Source of the DNA: Paraburkholderia sp. SOS3
GTDB lineage: Bacteria > Pseudomonadota > Gammaproteobacteria > Burkholderiales > Burkholderiaceae
Assembly: GCF_001922345.1 (NCBI RefSeq)
Contig: NZ_CP018812.1
Span: forward strand, 682,001-746,000
Direction of reading: 5' to 3'
DNA length: 64,000 bases
Made by a program: the position numbers and the translations under genes. Below the pieces are notes generated by a model. That model was given only the letters and a program-made list of their open reading frames with translations. It was not told the DNA's origin and made no database searches. Of this stretch, positions 45,765 to 55,012 are shown piece by piece (the first letter of the stretch is position 1; each line of letters begins with the position of its first letter).

Positions 45765-45785
45765 AGGCTGGGCCTGGAGCGGCTG

Positions 45786-46817
45786 CTACAAGTGTTGATC
45801 CACTGGCTGGGCGACGCGCCTCAGTCGTCGCAGCGCGGCTTTTGCATGCCGGTTGAGATTGACCTCCACAACCGAATAGCATGCATAGCCCGCGATCGAT
45901 GCAACCAGACAAAGCGAGGCGACCGACACGGCGGCATCACGCTGGATGCCGAAATGGCGGATCGCGAATCCCGCAGCAGCGAGAGCGAACGGATGCGAAA
46001 GATACAGCGAATACGACGCATCGCCGAGCGCGCAGCACGCTCGCACGATGACGCTGCGCGAAATGGACCGGATCGCCGATTCGCCGCCGACGACCGCGCA
46101 GAAGATCAGCATGAACGGTATGCCGTAGATCAGCACGCGATTCACGTGTGGATCGAACGCACTCAAGCCAACCAGGGCAAGCAGTCCCACCGTCAGAAGA
46201 AGCAGATTGCAGAGCGGGCGGCAAAAGGTGCTACGAAGATACAGGTAGGCGCCGATCCCCATGACGAACTCGAGCAGCAACGGATCGGTCAGAAACCGGG
46301 CCGTGAAATCGGCGGGTCGGGCGACAATGCCCAACACGACCAGCGCAAGCATGACGGCACTGACGAAGAACAGTCTGCCGCGAAGCGCAAAGCGCAGTGA
46401 AGCGGCGAACACGATGTAGAACCAGAATTCGTAGCTGAGCGTCCACCCGGTCTGGATCAGAAACTTGGCGCCGGTCGGAACGAGCACGAATGAACCGAAC
46501 ACGTCGGTCACGCCGCCACTACTGTTGACGAGCGCCGGATTGGCGACATAGGCCGCCAGCGCGACCAGTGTGAGTGTCCAGTAGAGAGGAACGATCCGCA
46601 GAAATCTCGCCGAAAGAAACTCGCGAGCCGTGGTCCGTCTGCCCGCGGTAACGTGGCACATGATGAACCCGGAGATGATGAAGAACAGGTCCACGCCTGA
46701 TCCGCCGAACTCCCATATGCTGCCGTCGCCGGACAGTTGACCCTGTTTGTGAACCGCATGACATACCACGACCAGCACGGCCGCGATCGCCCGCAATATC
46801 TGAACGGAAAGCAACAT
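45786..46817 (-). CDS. Acyltransferase 3 family membrane protein (EPS acyl decoration)
   Basis: A 343-residue protein with ten hydrophobic segments. The family start is clear: LLSVQILRAIAAVLVVVCHA with the catalytic-type His near residue 20, then FFIISGFIM with FGGSGVDL before it and REFLSARFLRIVPLYW after it. Such enzymes move acetyl or succinyl groups onto polysaccharide subunits. It heads a two-gene minus-strand operon with the polymerase. Confidence 0.88.
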   Translation of the reverse strand: MLLSVQILRAIAAVLVVVCHAVHKQGQLSGDGSIWEFGGSGVDLFFIISGFIMCHVTAGRRTTAREFLSARFLRIVPLYWTLTLVALAAYVANPALVNSSGGVTDVFGSFVLVPTGAKFLIQTGWTLSYEFWFYIVFAASLRFALRGRLFFVSAVMLALVVLGIVARPADFTARFLTDPLLLEFVMGIGAYLYLRSTFCRPLCNLLLLTVGLLALVGLSAFDPHVNRVLIYGIPFMLIFCAVVGGESAIRSISRSVIVRACCALGDASYSLYLSHPFALAAAGFAIRHFGIQRDAAVSVASLCLVASIAGYACYSVVEVNLNRHAKAALRRLRRVAQPVDQHL

Positions 46818-47195
46818 CTGTGAGCCCGAAGAGGTTCTTGTTGAGCGATTTTCGACGTGGCCTTAACGCACGGCGCAGCCGGATATTACGCATGCGAAGT
46901 CAAAACACGGCTTTGCGGCGCTTTTCGACCAGACGTTGTCGGCTCCGAACCAATCTATTTGCAGCGGGCTGGCCCAGAGCGTGGGGTGAACGTTGAATCG
47001 TTTTCCTGACTATTTTTAATCCGCCGCGAAAGGTCACGTTACCAAAAATGCCAAAACGTGGTGCGCTTCGGCCAGGCCGCGGCGGCCTCACCATGCTTCA
47101 TCTACTCTTCGCGCCAGTCGTGCGGAAGCTGACGATAGCCCCGGCCATCGTGTACGGAACGGGACGACGAATTCACAGGATGCAATGGATTACTC
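46818..47195. other. Divergent region between acyltransferase and galU, 378 bp
   Basis: No gene is seen. It must hold promoters in both directions. GGTCACGTTACC near 47029-47040 is close to symmetrical (one mismatched pair) and could be a regulator site. Nothing else stands out. Confidence 0.3.
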
Positions 47196-48083
47196 ATGCT
47201 CAACGTTACCAAAGCGGTCTTTCCGGTAGCAGGCCTCGGCACACGGTTTCTCCCGGCCACCAAGGCAAGCCCGAAGGAAATGCTGCCGATCGTCGACAAG
47301 CCGCTGATCCAGTACGCAGTGGAAGAAGCGATGGCAGCGGGCATCACGGAGATGATCTTCGTCACGGGCCGCAGCAAGCGCGCGATCGAAGACCACTTCG
47401 ACAAGTCGTACGAGATCGAAGCGGAACTCGAAGCGCGCGGCAAGGCGAAGCTGCTCGAGCTCGTGCGCAGCATCAAGCCGAGCCACGTCGACTGCTTCTA
47501 CGTGCGCCAGCCCGAAGCACTCGGTCTCGGGCACGCGGTGCTGTGCGCCGAGAAGCTCGTGGGCGACAACCCGTTCGCGGTGATTCTCGCGGACGACCTG
47601 CTGTACGGCACGCCGCCCGTCATGCAGCAGATGATCGAGGTGTTCGACCACTATCACAGCTCGGTTATCGGCGTCGAAGAGATTCCGCGCGACGAGACGA
47701 AGTCGTACGGCATTGTCGACGGCAAGGAATGGGAAGACGCGATCATCAAGATGTCGGGCATCGTGGAGAAGCCGGCGCCGGACGTCGCGCCGTCGAATCT
47801 CGGCGTGGTCGGCCGCTATGTGCTCAAGCCGCGCATCTTCGAACATATCCGTGCGCTGAAGCCGGGCGCCGGGGGCGAACTGCAGCTGACCGACGCGATC
47901 CAGTCGCTGCTCAACGACGAACAGGTGCTCGCGTACAAGTATCACGGCACGCGTTTCGATTGCGGCAGCAAGCTTGGTTACCTGAAGGCGACCGTCGAGT
48001 TCGCGCTGCGTCACCCGGAGCTCGCGGGCGATTTTCGCGCCTATCTCGACGAACGCGAAAGCGTCGTCGCGACGATCGACTAG
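47196..48083 (+). CDS. galU: UTP-glucose-1-phosphate uridylyltransferase
   Basis: A 295-residue GalU, making UDP-glucose from UTP and glucose-1-phosphate. Signature segments are [17 protein letters not shown] (nucleotide binding), [26 protein letters not shown] and LADDLLYG, then GIVEKP and [12 protein letters not shown]. It supplies the donor for the priming transferase at 39571 and other sugars of the EPS. It starts at ATG 47196. The long plus-strand frame starting at 47048 that overlaps it is a shadow for most of its length. Confidence 0.96.
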   Translation: MLNVTKAVFPVAGLGTRFLPATKASPKEMLPIVDKPLIQYAVEEAMAAGITEMIFVTGRSKRAIEDHFDKSYEIEAELEARGKAKLLELVRSIKPSHVDCFYVRQPEALGLGHAVLCAEKLVGDNPFAVILADDLLYGTPPVMQQMIEVFDHYHSSVIGVEEIPRDETKSYGIVDGKEWEDAIIKMSGIVEKPAPDVAPSNLGVVGRYVLKPRIFEHIRALKPGAGGELQLTDAIQSLLNDEQVLAYKYHGTRFDCGSKLGYLKATVEFALRHPELAGDFRAYLDERESVVATID

Positions 48084-48112
48084 CAGCCGGTTCAGGTGGC
48101 ATCGGAGACACG

Positions 48113-48562
48113 ATGGACTCGAGCCGGAATCCCATGCGCATAGGGCTTCGTCTGTGGGGCTTCTACGACTTCGAGGTCGAGGGCTGGCTTCAGGACCTTC
48201 CCCGTTCCGGAGGTAAAGACTCGTGGGAAATCGCACTGCATCGTGACGGCGAGGGGTTCGACATGATGATCCATCTCGTCAGATCGACGTCCGCGTCGTG
48301 CGGACCGTTTTGCTGGAACTGCGTCGGCGCCGATCGGGCGATGCAGCGGTCGATCGGCAGTCTGACGACGCACCTTGCGCTTTTCTTTGGCGACGTGCGT
48401 CGTTTGCCTGCGCATCGATCTGGCCTATGGATGTTGCTCGACGGATGCAGCGAACAGGCGGCGTTGCATACGGTGGCCGAAAACGTCGTCATTCCATTGG
48501 TTTCGCATGCCAGACGGGCGAAAAGAGCGCGGCATGCGATGGCGTTGCTGACACACGAATAA
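48113..48562 (+). CDS. Hypothetical protein, 149 aa, in EPS locus
   Basis: A 149-residue soluble protein starting with ATG behind CGGAGA, 29 bp after galU, so it is likely co-transcribed. It contains RIGLRLWGFYDFEVEGWLQD and a Cys pair in SASCGPFCWNC near residue 65, which could bind metal or form a disulphide. I recognise no family. A strong terminator follows within 60 bp, which supports this as the last gene of the galU transcript. Confidence 0.6.
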   Translation: MDSSRNPMRIGLRLWGFYDFEVEGWLQDLPRSGGKDSWEIALHRDGEGFDMMIHLVRSTSASCGPFCWNCVGADRAMQRSIGSLTTHLALFFGDVRRLPAHRSGLWMLLDGCSEQAALHTVAENVVIPLVSHARRAKRARHAMALLTHE

Positions 48563-48618
48563 TCGTTTCCCGACTTTGGCCGCCATCTTTCCCCCGTCCT
48601 TGGCAGGCCAAATGTTTC

Positions 48619-48655
48619 GCCCTTCATGACGTTGCGTCATGAAGGGCTTTTTTTT
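48619..48655 (+). terminator. Strong rho-independent terminator
   Basis: GCCCTTCATGACG (48619-48631), loop TTG, CGTCATGAAGGGC (48635-48647), then eight Ts (48648-48655). The 13-bp stem is perfect. It ends the galU transcript and insulates the wza operon. Confidence 0.9.
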
Positions 48656-48716
48656 CCGACATCGATCTCGCAAGTGCGGATGCAGGCAGGTCGAGATAGC
48701 GGATGAACCACCTTTG

Positions 48717-48761
48717 CCAATTCCGCCAACCTTTTGTCCTGATCGGACGGAACGGAATTGG
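48717..48761. promoter_or_regulatory. Large dyad CCAATTCCG-N27-CGGAATTGG before wza
   Basis: Perfect 9-bp arms with a nested small stem (GTCC, TGATC, GGAC) in the loop. It lies between the terminator and the wza start, 83 bp from the ATG. It could be an operator for an EPS regulator or, if transcribed, a leader stem-loop. Which it is cannot be told from the sequence. Confidence 0.55.
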
Positions 48762-48843
48762 ACGGCGATTGCCGCGAATATGATTCGCCTCGAAAGCAAG
48801 GGACGCAAGTTGGCGTGAATGACGCGATGCGAAAAGGAATGCG

Positions 48844-50016
48844 ATGCGAGAGACGGGCGATCAGATTGCAAAGGATGTCATCGGCGGTGGCCTATGCAGG
48901 TTGCTGTTCATGGGTCCGATATGCGCGCTTTCCGTCGTGCTGGCGTCGTGTGCGGTGGCGCCCGGTCAGAAGATGACCCAGCCTGCGTCCATCGACGTTG
49001 CTCACGATGCAGAAGGGGTAGCGCAAACCGCTCCGGTGCCGATCGTGAACATCGACACTGCGCTGATCGCACAACAGCGTGCGCTCAAGGTCGAGGACGG
49101 CGAACGCGCTGCGCGCGATCTGTCTACCGTGCCGGCGCCGTATCTGGTCGGGCCTGCCGACGTGCTGCAGATCACCGTTTGGGACCATCCCGAACTCGCG
49201 ATTGCGCAAGGCGCGCCAGGCCAGACTACGACCCGCACAGCGGACCCGGTCCCGGGCTTTGTCGTGGACCAGGATGGCAACCTTCAGTTTCCGTTTGCGG
49301 GCACCTTGCACGTAGCCGGACTGACGCCGGCGCAGATCCAGGAAAAGCTGCGAGCGGCATTGGTCAAGCCCTTCGAAAAGCCGCAGATCACGGTTCGTAT
49401 TGCGTCGTTTCGTGCGAAGCAGGTCTTTATCGAAGGTGAGGTTCGAACGCCTGGCGTGCAGCCTTTGAACGACGTTCCGATGACGCTTTACGACGCGATT
49501 GGCAGGGCCGGCGGATTCGCGGCCACAGCCGATCAGAGCCGCCTGCTGCTGGTGCGCAACGGCAAGTCGTATCGGATCGATATGACGTCGATGTTCGAGA
49601 GCGGATTCAACCCGGCGCAGATCGTCTTGCATAACGGGGACCTTTTGCGCGTGAAGGCGCGCGACGACAGCGGCGTGTACGTGATGGGCGAAGTGACGAA
49701 GCCGTCCACCGCGGTGCCGATGCGCGACGGAAAGCTCACGCTGAGCGACGCGCTGTCGCAGGCCGGCAGTTTCAACAGTGCATCGGCGGACCCGGCCCAG
49801 GTGTACGTGATCCGCGACGCAACGACGACGCGTCCGCAGGTCTTTCACCTCGATGCGAAATCGCCGGTCGCGATGGTTCTCGCGGATCAGTTTCCGCTCG
49901 CGCCTCACGACGTCGTATACGTCGATGGAAACGGCCTTGTCCGCTTCAGCCGCGTGCTGAATCTGTTATTGCCCGCGGTGAACGCGGGACTCACCGGGGT
50001 GATCGTCGGGAAATGA
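48844..50016 (+). CDS. wza: Polysaccharide export outer-membrane lipoprotein, Wza type
   Basis: A 390-residue lipoprotein. The signal ends at a lipobox VLASC with Cys36. Poly_export domain: [20 protein letters not shown] near residues 99-118; SLBB-type repeats follow ([15 protein letters not shown], then [16 protein letters not shown]), and VVYVDGNG. It forms the octameric outer-membrane channel for EPS. It heads the wza-wzb-wzc operon and its stop overlaps wzb by four bases (ATGA). Confidence 0.93.
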   Translation: MRETGDQIAKDVIGGGLCRLLFMGPICALSVVLASCAVAPGQKMTQPASIDVAHDAEGVAQTAPVPIVNIDTALIAQQRALKVEDGERAARDLSTVPAPYLVGPADVLQITVWDHPELAIAQGAPGQTTTRTADPVPGFVVDQDGNLQFPFAGTLHVAGLTPAQIQEKLRAALVKPFEKPQITVRIASFRAKQVFIEGEVRTPGVQPLNDVPMTLYDAIGRAGGFAATADQSRLLLVRNGKSYRIDMTSMFESGFNPAQIVLHNGDLLRVKARDDSGVYVMGEVTKPSTAVPMRDGKLTLSDALSQAGSFNSASADPAQVYVIRDATTTRPQVFHLDAKSPVAMVLADQFPLAPHDVVYVDGNGLVRFSRVLNLLLPAVNAGLTGVIVGK

Positions 50017-50450
50017 TGAACAGGATTCTTGTGGTCTGCGTGGGCAACATCTGCCGCAGCCCGATGGCCGAGTATGTATTGCGCGGCCGGCTTGGCGGAA
50101 TCGCGGTTGCATCGGCAGGTCTCGATGCGCTCGAGGGATATGCAGCCGATCCCGACGCGGTCCGCGTGTCCGCGGAGCGCGGACTCGATATCACGCCGCA
50201 TCGTGCACGCCGGGTCAACATGGCGCTCGTCAACGAGGCCGAGCTGATCCTGACGATGGAAGCGGCCCATACGCGCGAACTGGTTCGCCGGTATCCGACC
50301 TCTCATGGAAAAGTATTCCGTCTGGGCGAAGCCGAAGATTTCGACGTGCCCGACCCCTATCGGAAACCGATCGACCGGTTTCACGATTCGTTTGGTTTGA
50401 TCGTTCGCGGCGTCGATGCATGGACTTCGCGTATCAAGGCGCTCGCTTAG
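50013..50450 (+). CDS. wzb: Low-molecular-weight protein tyrosine phosphatase, Wzb type
   Basis: A 145-residue phosphatase. The P-loop C-x5-R-S is CVGNICRS (Cys9, Arg15) and the general acid Asp is in DVPDPYRKP. It removes phosphate from the tyrosine cluster of Wzc and so sets the assembly cycle. Its ATG overlaps the wza stop and wzc begins a few bases after its own stop, so all three are coupled. Confidence 0.95.
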   Translation: MMNRILVVCVGNICRSPMAEYVLRGRLGGIAVASAGLDALEGYAADPDAVRVSAERGLDITPHRARRVNMALVNEAELILTMEAAHTRELVRRYPTSHGKVFRLGEAEDFDVPDPYRKPIDRFHDSFGLIVRGVDAWTSRIKALA

Positions 50451-50454
50451 ACGG

Positions 50455-52698
50455 ATGTCAAAAACGATGAGCAATAAAATCGACAACACGACGGTCGACC
50501 TCGGCGAAGGCGATACCGACTTCGTCCGGTATATGGATGTCCTGATCGGCAGGCGGCGGACCGTTGCCGCGATCTGCCTGATCGTGCTGATCCTCGGGAC
50601 CGCCTATGCGTTTCTCGCCCGGCCGCGCTATGAAGCCAACATCATGGTTCAGGTGGAAGAGGACAACCCCACCAGCGCAGGCTCTCTGCTCAACGACGTG
50701 TCGTCGCTGTTCGACGTGAAGACGCAGGCTGAGGGCGAAATCGAAATTCTGCAGTCGCGCGCAGTTGTCGACCAGGCCGTACAGGATCTCAAGCTTTATA
50801 TCGAGGCCGCCCCGCGCTATTTCCCGTTGTTCGGCTGGCTGATCGCCAGGCATTCGAAACATCTGTCGACGCCGGGTCTATTAGGTTTCGGCGGATTTTG
50901 CTGGGGCGTCGAGTCGATCAAGGTCGATACGTTCGACGTACCAGATGATCTCCAGGGCGAGCGATTCAAGCTCACGCTGCTCGATGGCGGCCGATTCCGC
51001 CTGACCGAATCGGATCTGGACACGCCGATCGAAGGCACGATCGGTCGCATGGTGGTCTCCGATCAGAGCGTCGGACAGATTCGCCTGCGGATCTCGTCGG
51101 TCAACGGCGAGCCCGGCGCTGCATTCACTCTGATCCGGAATTCGGAGCTCAAGACTTTAGCTGACCTGCAGAAGCAATTGACGGTCGAACAAAAGGGCAA
51201 ACAGAGCGACATCATCGTGGCGTCGCTGCGCGGCAGTAACCCGGAAAAGACGGCGAGAATCCTCAATTCGATCGGATTCGCTTATGTCGCGCAAAACATC
51301 AAGCGCAAATCAGCGGAAGCGGACAAGTCCGCCGCTTTCCTCGAAGGTTTGTTGCCGAACCTTAAAAGCGATCTGGAGAAGGCCGAAAAGCGCTACAACG
51401 ATTACCGGAACCGGCACGGCACCTACGACCTGGGCCTCGAGGCGCAGAGCCTGCTGCAGGAGACCGTCGCATGGCAGACCACGCTGCTGACGCTACAACA
51501 AAAACGTTCTGAACTGACCAGCACCTTTTCGCCCGATTATCCGTCCGTGCGAGCGATCGACCGGCAAATCGACGACATGCAGCAACGGCTCAAAGGCGTC
51601 GACGGTCGCATGAAGCTTCTGCCGGATCTGGAGCAGGGAACGGTCGCGTTGCTGCGAGACGTGCAGGTCGATACCGATATCTACCTCGGTGCGCTCAGCA
51701 ACCTGCAACAGCTGAGGCTCGTGTCGGCCGGCAAGGTCGGAAGCGTGCGTCTCGTCGATCATGCGCGTGTGCCCGAAGAGCCCGTGCAACCGAAAAAGCC
51801 GCTCGTCATCGCCTTGTCGCTCATGGGCGGATGGATGCTCGGGGTTTGCGGCGCATTCGGCCGCGAACACCTGTACGGCGGCGTGACCGATGCTCAGGAC
51901 ATCGAACGCTACGCGAGACTCAGCGTCTACGGCGCCATTCCGTACTCGCAGCAACAGCGATTTCTCGACGATGCACTGCGTTCGCACGGCCGCGGTCTCT
52001 CTCTGCTAGCAAGCCGGGATCGGGCGGACCCATCCATCGAGAGTCTGCGCAGCTTGCGAACCGCCCTGACGTTCGCGATGCTGGAGGCGCGCAACAACCG
52101 CCTGCTTCTGACGGGGCCTGGACCAAGTGTCGGCAAGTCGTTTGTCGCGTCGAACCTGGCGGCGATCATCGGTGGCTCCGACAAGCGAGTGCTGCTGATC
52201 GATGCGGACATGCGGCGCGGTCACCTGCACAAGTACTTCGGTATCGCCCGGGGCCGCGGGCTGTCGAACATTCTCTCTAACCAGGCATCGTTCGACGACG
52301 TGATCAATCGCGGCGTGTCGCCAGGGCTCGACCTTGTCACCACCGGCAGCATCCCGCCGAACCCGTCGGAACTGCTGATGAGCAAGGGCATGGTTCGACT
52401 GCTCGATCGTGTCGGCGACATGTACGACCTCGTTGTCATCGACGCGCCACCGGTCCTCGCAGTGGCGGACGCCAGCATTCTTGCGGGAAGCATGGGAACC
52501 ACGTTCCTCGTGGCCCGATTCCAGAAGACGGTGATCGGCGAGCTGACCGAAAGCGCGAAACAGCTCGAACGTGCAAACGCGTCGCTAAAGGGCGTGATCT
52601 TCAACGCCGTCGATGCGCGCGCTTTCGGCTATCGCTCGAAGTACGGCTCATACCGGTATATCGCGTATCGCTACGAGCGGGCCAGAGCCGCCGAGTGA
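50455..52698 (+). CDS. wzc: EPS co-polymerase and tyrosine autokinase, Wzc type
   Basis: A 747-residue inner-membrane protein. A Wzz-type N-terminal part has a first membrane helix near residue 40 (TVAAICLIVLILGTAYAFL), a periplasmic coiled coil (about 280-400) and a proline-rich second helix near 440. The cytoplasmic BY-kinase has Walker A GPGPSVGKS, Walker A' LLIDADMRRG and Walker B LVVIDAPP. A C-terminal Tyr cluster follows (YRSKYGSYRYIAYRY). It controls chain length and export with Wza. Starts at 50455 and 50467 are both possible. Confidence 0.94.
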   Translation: MSKTMSNKIDNTTVDLGEGDTDFVRYMDVLIGRRRTVAAICLIVLILGTAYAFLARPRYEANIMVQVEEDNPTSAGSLLNDVSSLFDVKTQAEGEIEILQSRAVVDQAVQDLKLYIEAAPRYFPLFGWLIARHSKHLSTPGLLGFGGFCWGVESIKVDTFDVPDDLQGERFKLTLLDGGRFRLTESDLDTPIEGTIGRMVVSDQSVGQIRLRISSVNGEPGAAFTLIRNSELKTLADLQKQLTVEQKGKQSDIIVASLRGSNPEKTARILNSIGFAYVAQNIKRKSAEADKSAAFLEGLLPNLKSDLEKAEKRYNDYRNRHGTYDLGLEAQSLLQETVAWQTTLLTLQQKRSELTSTFSPDYPSVRAIDRQIDDMQQRLKGVDGRMKLLPDLEQGTVALLRDVQVDTDIYLGALSNLQQLRLVSAGKVGSVRLVDHARVPEEPVQPKKPLVIALSLMGGWMLGVCGAFGREHLYGGVTDAQDIERYARLSVYGAIPYSQQQRFLDDALRSHGRGLSLLASRDRADPSIESLRSLRTALTFAMLEARNNRLLLTGPGPSVGKSFVASNLAAIIGGSDKRVLLIDADMRRGHLHKYFGIARGRGLSNILSNQASFDDVINRGVSPGLDLVTTGSIPPNPSELLMSKGMVRLLDRVGDMYDLVVIDAPPVLAVADASILAGSMGTTFLVARFQKTVIGELTESAKQLERANASLKGVIFNAVDARAFGYRSKYGSYRYIAYRYERARAAE

Positions 52699-52830
52699 GC
52701 GAGGCCGGTTGTTGCGGCTGTTTGAAGTGTGCGAGGGGTTTAGCGGAAGCACATCGCAGGTTGTGAAAAGAAGCGGACCCGTGCGGTGCTGACGCACTGT
52801 ACGGCGCAAATATCCAAAGCGGGGCGTGAC

Positions 52831-53907
52831 ATGAAAATCGTTCATGTAGTCGAGACCTGGATTGGCGGAATTGCCAGCTACGTACGTGCATTGATGATCG
52901 AGCAGCGAAACCTCGGGCACGAGGTCGTGCTGCTCTGCGATCCGATGAATCTCACGCAGGTTCAGGTGGGAATCGCTGACGTGGCGGTGGTTCACTATCG
53001 ATCCAGCCGCAATCCACTGCTGTTTCCGGTCGTCGCCCGGAAGCTGAAGCAACTGATCGACGACATCGACGCGGACGTGATTCACTGCCACAGCACCTAT
53101 CCGGGCCTTTACGTGCGCCTGAGCCGATATCGAGACCCGAAACGCGTGCTTTACACGCCGCACGCGTGGTCCTTCATGAAGCGGGACACGCCGGCGGCGA
53201 TCCGGCACCTCTTCGCATCGGTCGAGCGAGCGCTGTCGAAGCGATGCACGAGGATTCTTTGCATGTCGTTCGACGAAGTGCGCGCTGCCCGACGCTACCG
53301 CATCCCGCTAGAAAAAATCGATCTCGTGTACACCGGCATTTCGGCCGACGCGGTTGTCGAGCGTGGCACCGGGCAGGCGGTAACGCAGGATGCCGGCCTG
53401 TCGATTCAGGTCGGCTATTTCGGCAGGCTCGACTATCAAAAGGGATTCGACATTCTTCTTGGCGCCATACCGCGTCTGAAGGACGGCTTGCACGTGCACA
53501 TATTCGGCACGGCGGTTCGGGGAGGCGTGAATCTGCGTGCCGACGACCCGTGTGTCACATACCACGGTTGGGTGGGTCCGGAGGAGACCAGCCGGGCGAT
53601 GAAGCAGATGGACGTGATCGTGGTGCCCTCGCGTTGGGAGGGCATGGCGCTCGTTCCGATCGAGGCGATGCGTGCGGGGAAGGTGCTCGTTGTCTCCAAT
53701 GAAGGTTCGTTGCCGGAGCAGGTGATTCATGGCTACAACGGCCTGATGTTGCGCGAGTTGACCAGCGAATGCCTGGCCGGGCAGCTCAACGCTTTGTCGC
53801 TTGAAGAATGCCGTCGGATGGGCGCCAATGCGCGCCATGTATTCGATCACGCGTTTCGCGCCGATCGCTTTTTCAGATCGATGATGAGCTGCTATGAGAG
53901 CGCATGA
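52831..53907 (+). CDS. GT4-type glycosyltransferase
   Basis: A 358-residue GT-B glycosyltransferase. The N-terminal domain starts KIVHVVETWIGGIASYVRAL and contains HCHSTYPGLYVRL; the C-terminal domain has VGYFGRLDYQKGFDILL, FGTAVRG and the donor-site VVPSRWEGMALVPIEAMRAG (E-x7-E type). It would add one sugar to the lipid-linked repeat on the cytoplasmic side. The frame is open upstream; ATG 52831 behind GGGGC is the family start. It overlaps the next gene by 14 bases. Confidence 0.9.
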   Translation: MKIVHVVETWIGGIASYVRALMIEQRNLGHEVVLLCDPMNLTQVQVGIADVAVVHYRSSRNPLLFPVVARKLKQLIDDIDADVIHCHSTYPGLYVRLSRYRDPKRVLYTPHAWSFMKRDTPAAIRHLFASVERALSKRCTRILCMSFDEVRAARRYRIPLEKIDLVYTGISADAVVERGTGQAVTQDAGLSIQVGYFGRLDYQKGFDILLGAIPRLKDGLHVHIFGTAVRGGVNLRADDPCVTYHGWVGPEETSRAMKQMDVIVVPSRWEGMALVPIEAMRAGKVLVVSNEGSLPEQVIHGYNGLMLRELTSECLAGQLNALSLEECRRMGANARHVFDHAFRADRFFRSMMSCYESA

Positions 53908-55012
53908 CGTGTTTCTGCTGCACGCCTATAGCCCGCGCAACAGCGGCGACGGATTGCTCGTGAAGTTGAGCCTCGAGGCCATCCGCGCGGCCGGAATACA
54001 CCAGCGCGTGACGGTGGTGTGTCTCGACAAGGCGGCCTTCGCGAACTACCTCGACGATCCTGATGTCGAGCTGATTTCGCTTGCGGAGTTTGTTCTGAGG
54101 ACTGCCGTTCGAGTGGTCTCGCGACGTCCTGCGATATTTTTCGGCGTCGGCGGCGGATATCTTCGCTCCGGAAATCCTGCTGAAGGATGGAAGGCACTGA
54201 TCGCGCATGGCACGCAAATTCTTTGTGCCGCAATCAGTGCGGGAAGCCGGACCATTTATTTGCCGCAAAGCGTTGGACCATTCAATGGCCTGCCCGGCTT
54301 CGTTCTGAAGCGGTTGATCCGACGTTGCGTCGGAACGATATTTCTGCGCGACGACAAGAGTAATCTGGAACTGCAGCACTGGCGCGGTATCAGGATCGGG
54401 GACCTCGTGGTGCTCGAGATCGCAAGGCGGGTGCAGTTGACGGTGGTTCAACCCGCAATAGACCGGCAGAAGGTGTATTTCGTGTTTCGCGACCTGAGCG
54501 GCAAGCCTTACTCGGACGCTTATCTGCGAAACGTCAAGCGCCTCGCGGAGCTGATTCCGGACGCGGAGTTCGTTTTGCAGAGTTCCGGACGAGGCAATAG
54601 CGACGACGAGTTCTACCGCCGTGTTTTCGGTATCGAATGCCGCACGTCATTGCGCGAGGCCCTGCAACAGCGCGACGCGATCGTCGTTTCGGTGCGCCTG
54701 CACGGAAGTCTGGAAAGCGTGCTGGCCGGCGTGCCGAGCATCCATCTGTCTTACGAGCGAAAGGGCGTCGCCGCGTATCGCGATCTGGGCCTCGACGAAT
54801 ACGTCTTTCATGCCAGTGACTTCGATCCGGCTGCGATAGCGACGCTGGTCGAGCAGTTGCGAACCGTGCCGCATCTGTTCTGGCATCGTTTGAACACGGC
54901 ATCGGCGAACCGCTACGACGAATTGCTGGAGTACATCAAGAATGAAACGCGACACTTCGATCACGCTGCTGATGGACGGAAACTTCTCGCGAGTCGGGAC
55001 CGAAGTTTATAG
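53894..55012 (+). CDS. Polysaccharide pyruvyl transferase
   Basis: A 372-residue protein of the CsaB/WcaK type, which puts a pyruvate ketal from phosphoenolpyruvate on a sugar and so adds negative charge to the EPS. Family marks are NSGDGLLVKLSLEAIR near residue 16, FFGVGGGYLRSG, LPQSVGPF and the late VRLHGSLESVLAGVPSI with the conserved His. Its start overlaps the previous gene by 14 bases and its end overlaps the next gene by 71 bases. Confidence 0.87.
   Translation: MRAHDVFLLHAYSPRNSGDGLLVKLSLEAIRAAGIHQRVTVVCLDKAAFANYLDDPDVELISLAEFVLRTAVRVVSRRPAIFFGVGGGYLRSGNPAEGWKALIAHGTQILCAAISAGSRTIYLPQSVGPFNGLPGFVLKRLIRRCVGTIFLRDDKSNLELQHWRGIRIGDLVVLEIARRVQLTVVQPAIDRQKVYFVFRDLSGKPYSDAYLRNVKRLAELIPDAEFVLQSSGRGNSDDEFYRRVFGIECRTSLREALQQRDAIVVSVRLHGSLESVLAGVPSIHLSYERKGVAAYRDLGLDEYVFHASDFDPAAIATLVEQLRTVPHLFWHRLNTASANRYDELLEYIKNETRHFDHAADGRKLLASRDRSL

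Noticed and set aside
47048..48112. Long plus-strand frame overlapping galU in another frame
   Set aside because: Only its last part (from 48113), which has its own ribosome-binding site, looks like a gene; the rest is a shadow of galU.
48758..48775. Sigma-54-like promoter before wza (TTGGACGGCGATTGCC)
   Set aside because: The GG and GC are 9 bases apart instead of the required 10, and the bases between do not otherwise match.
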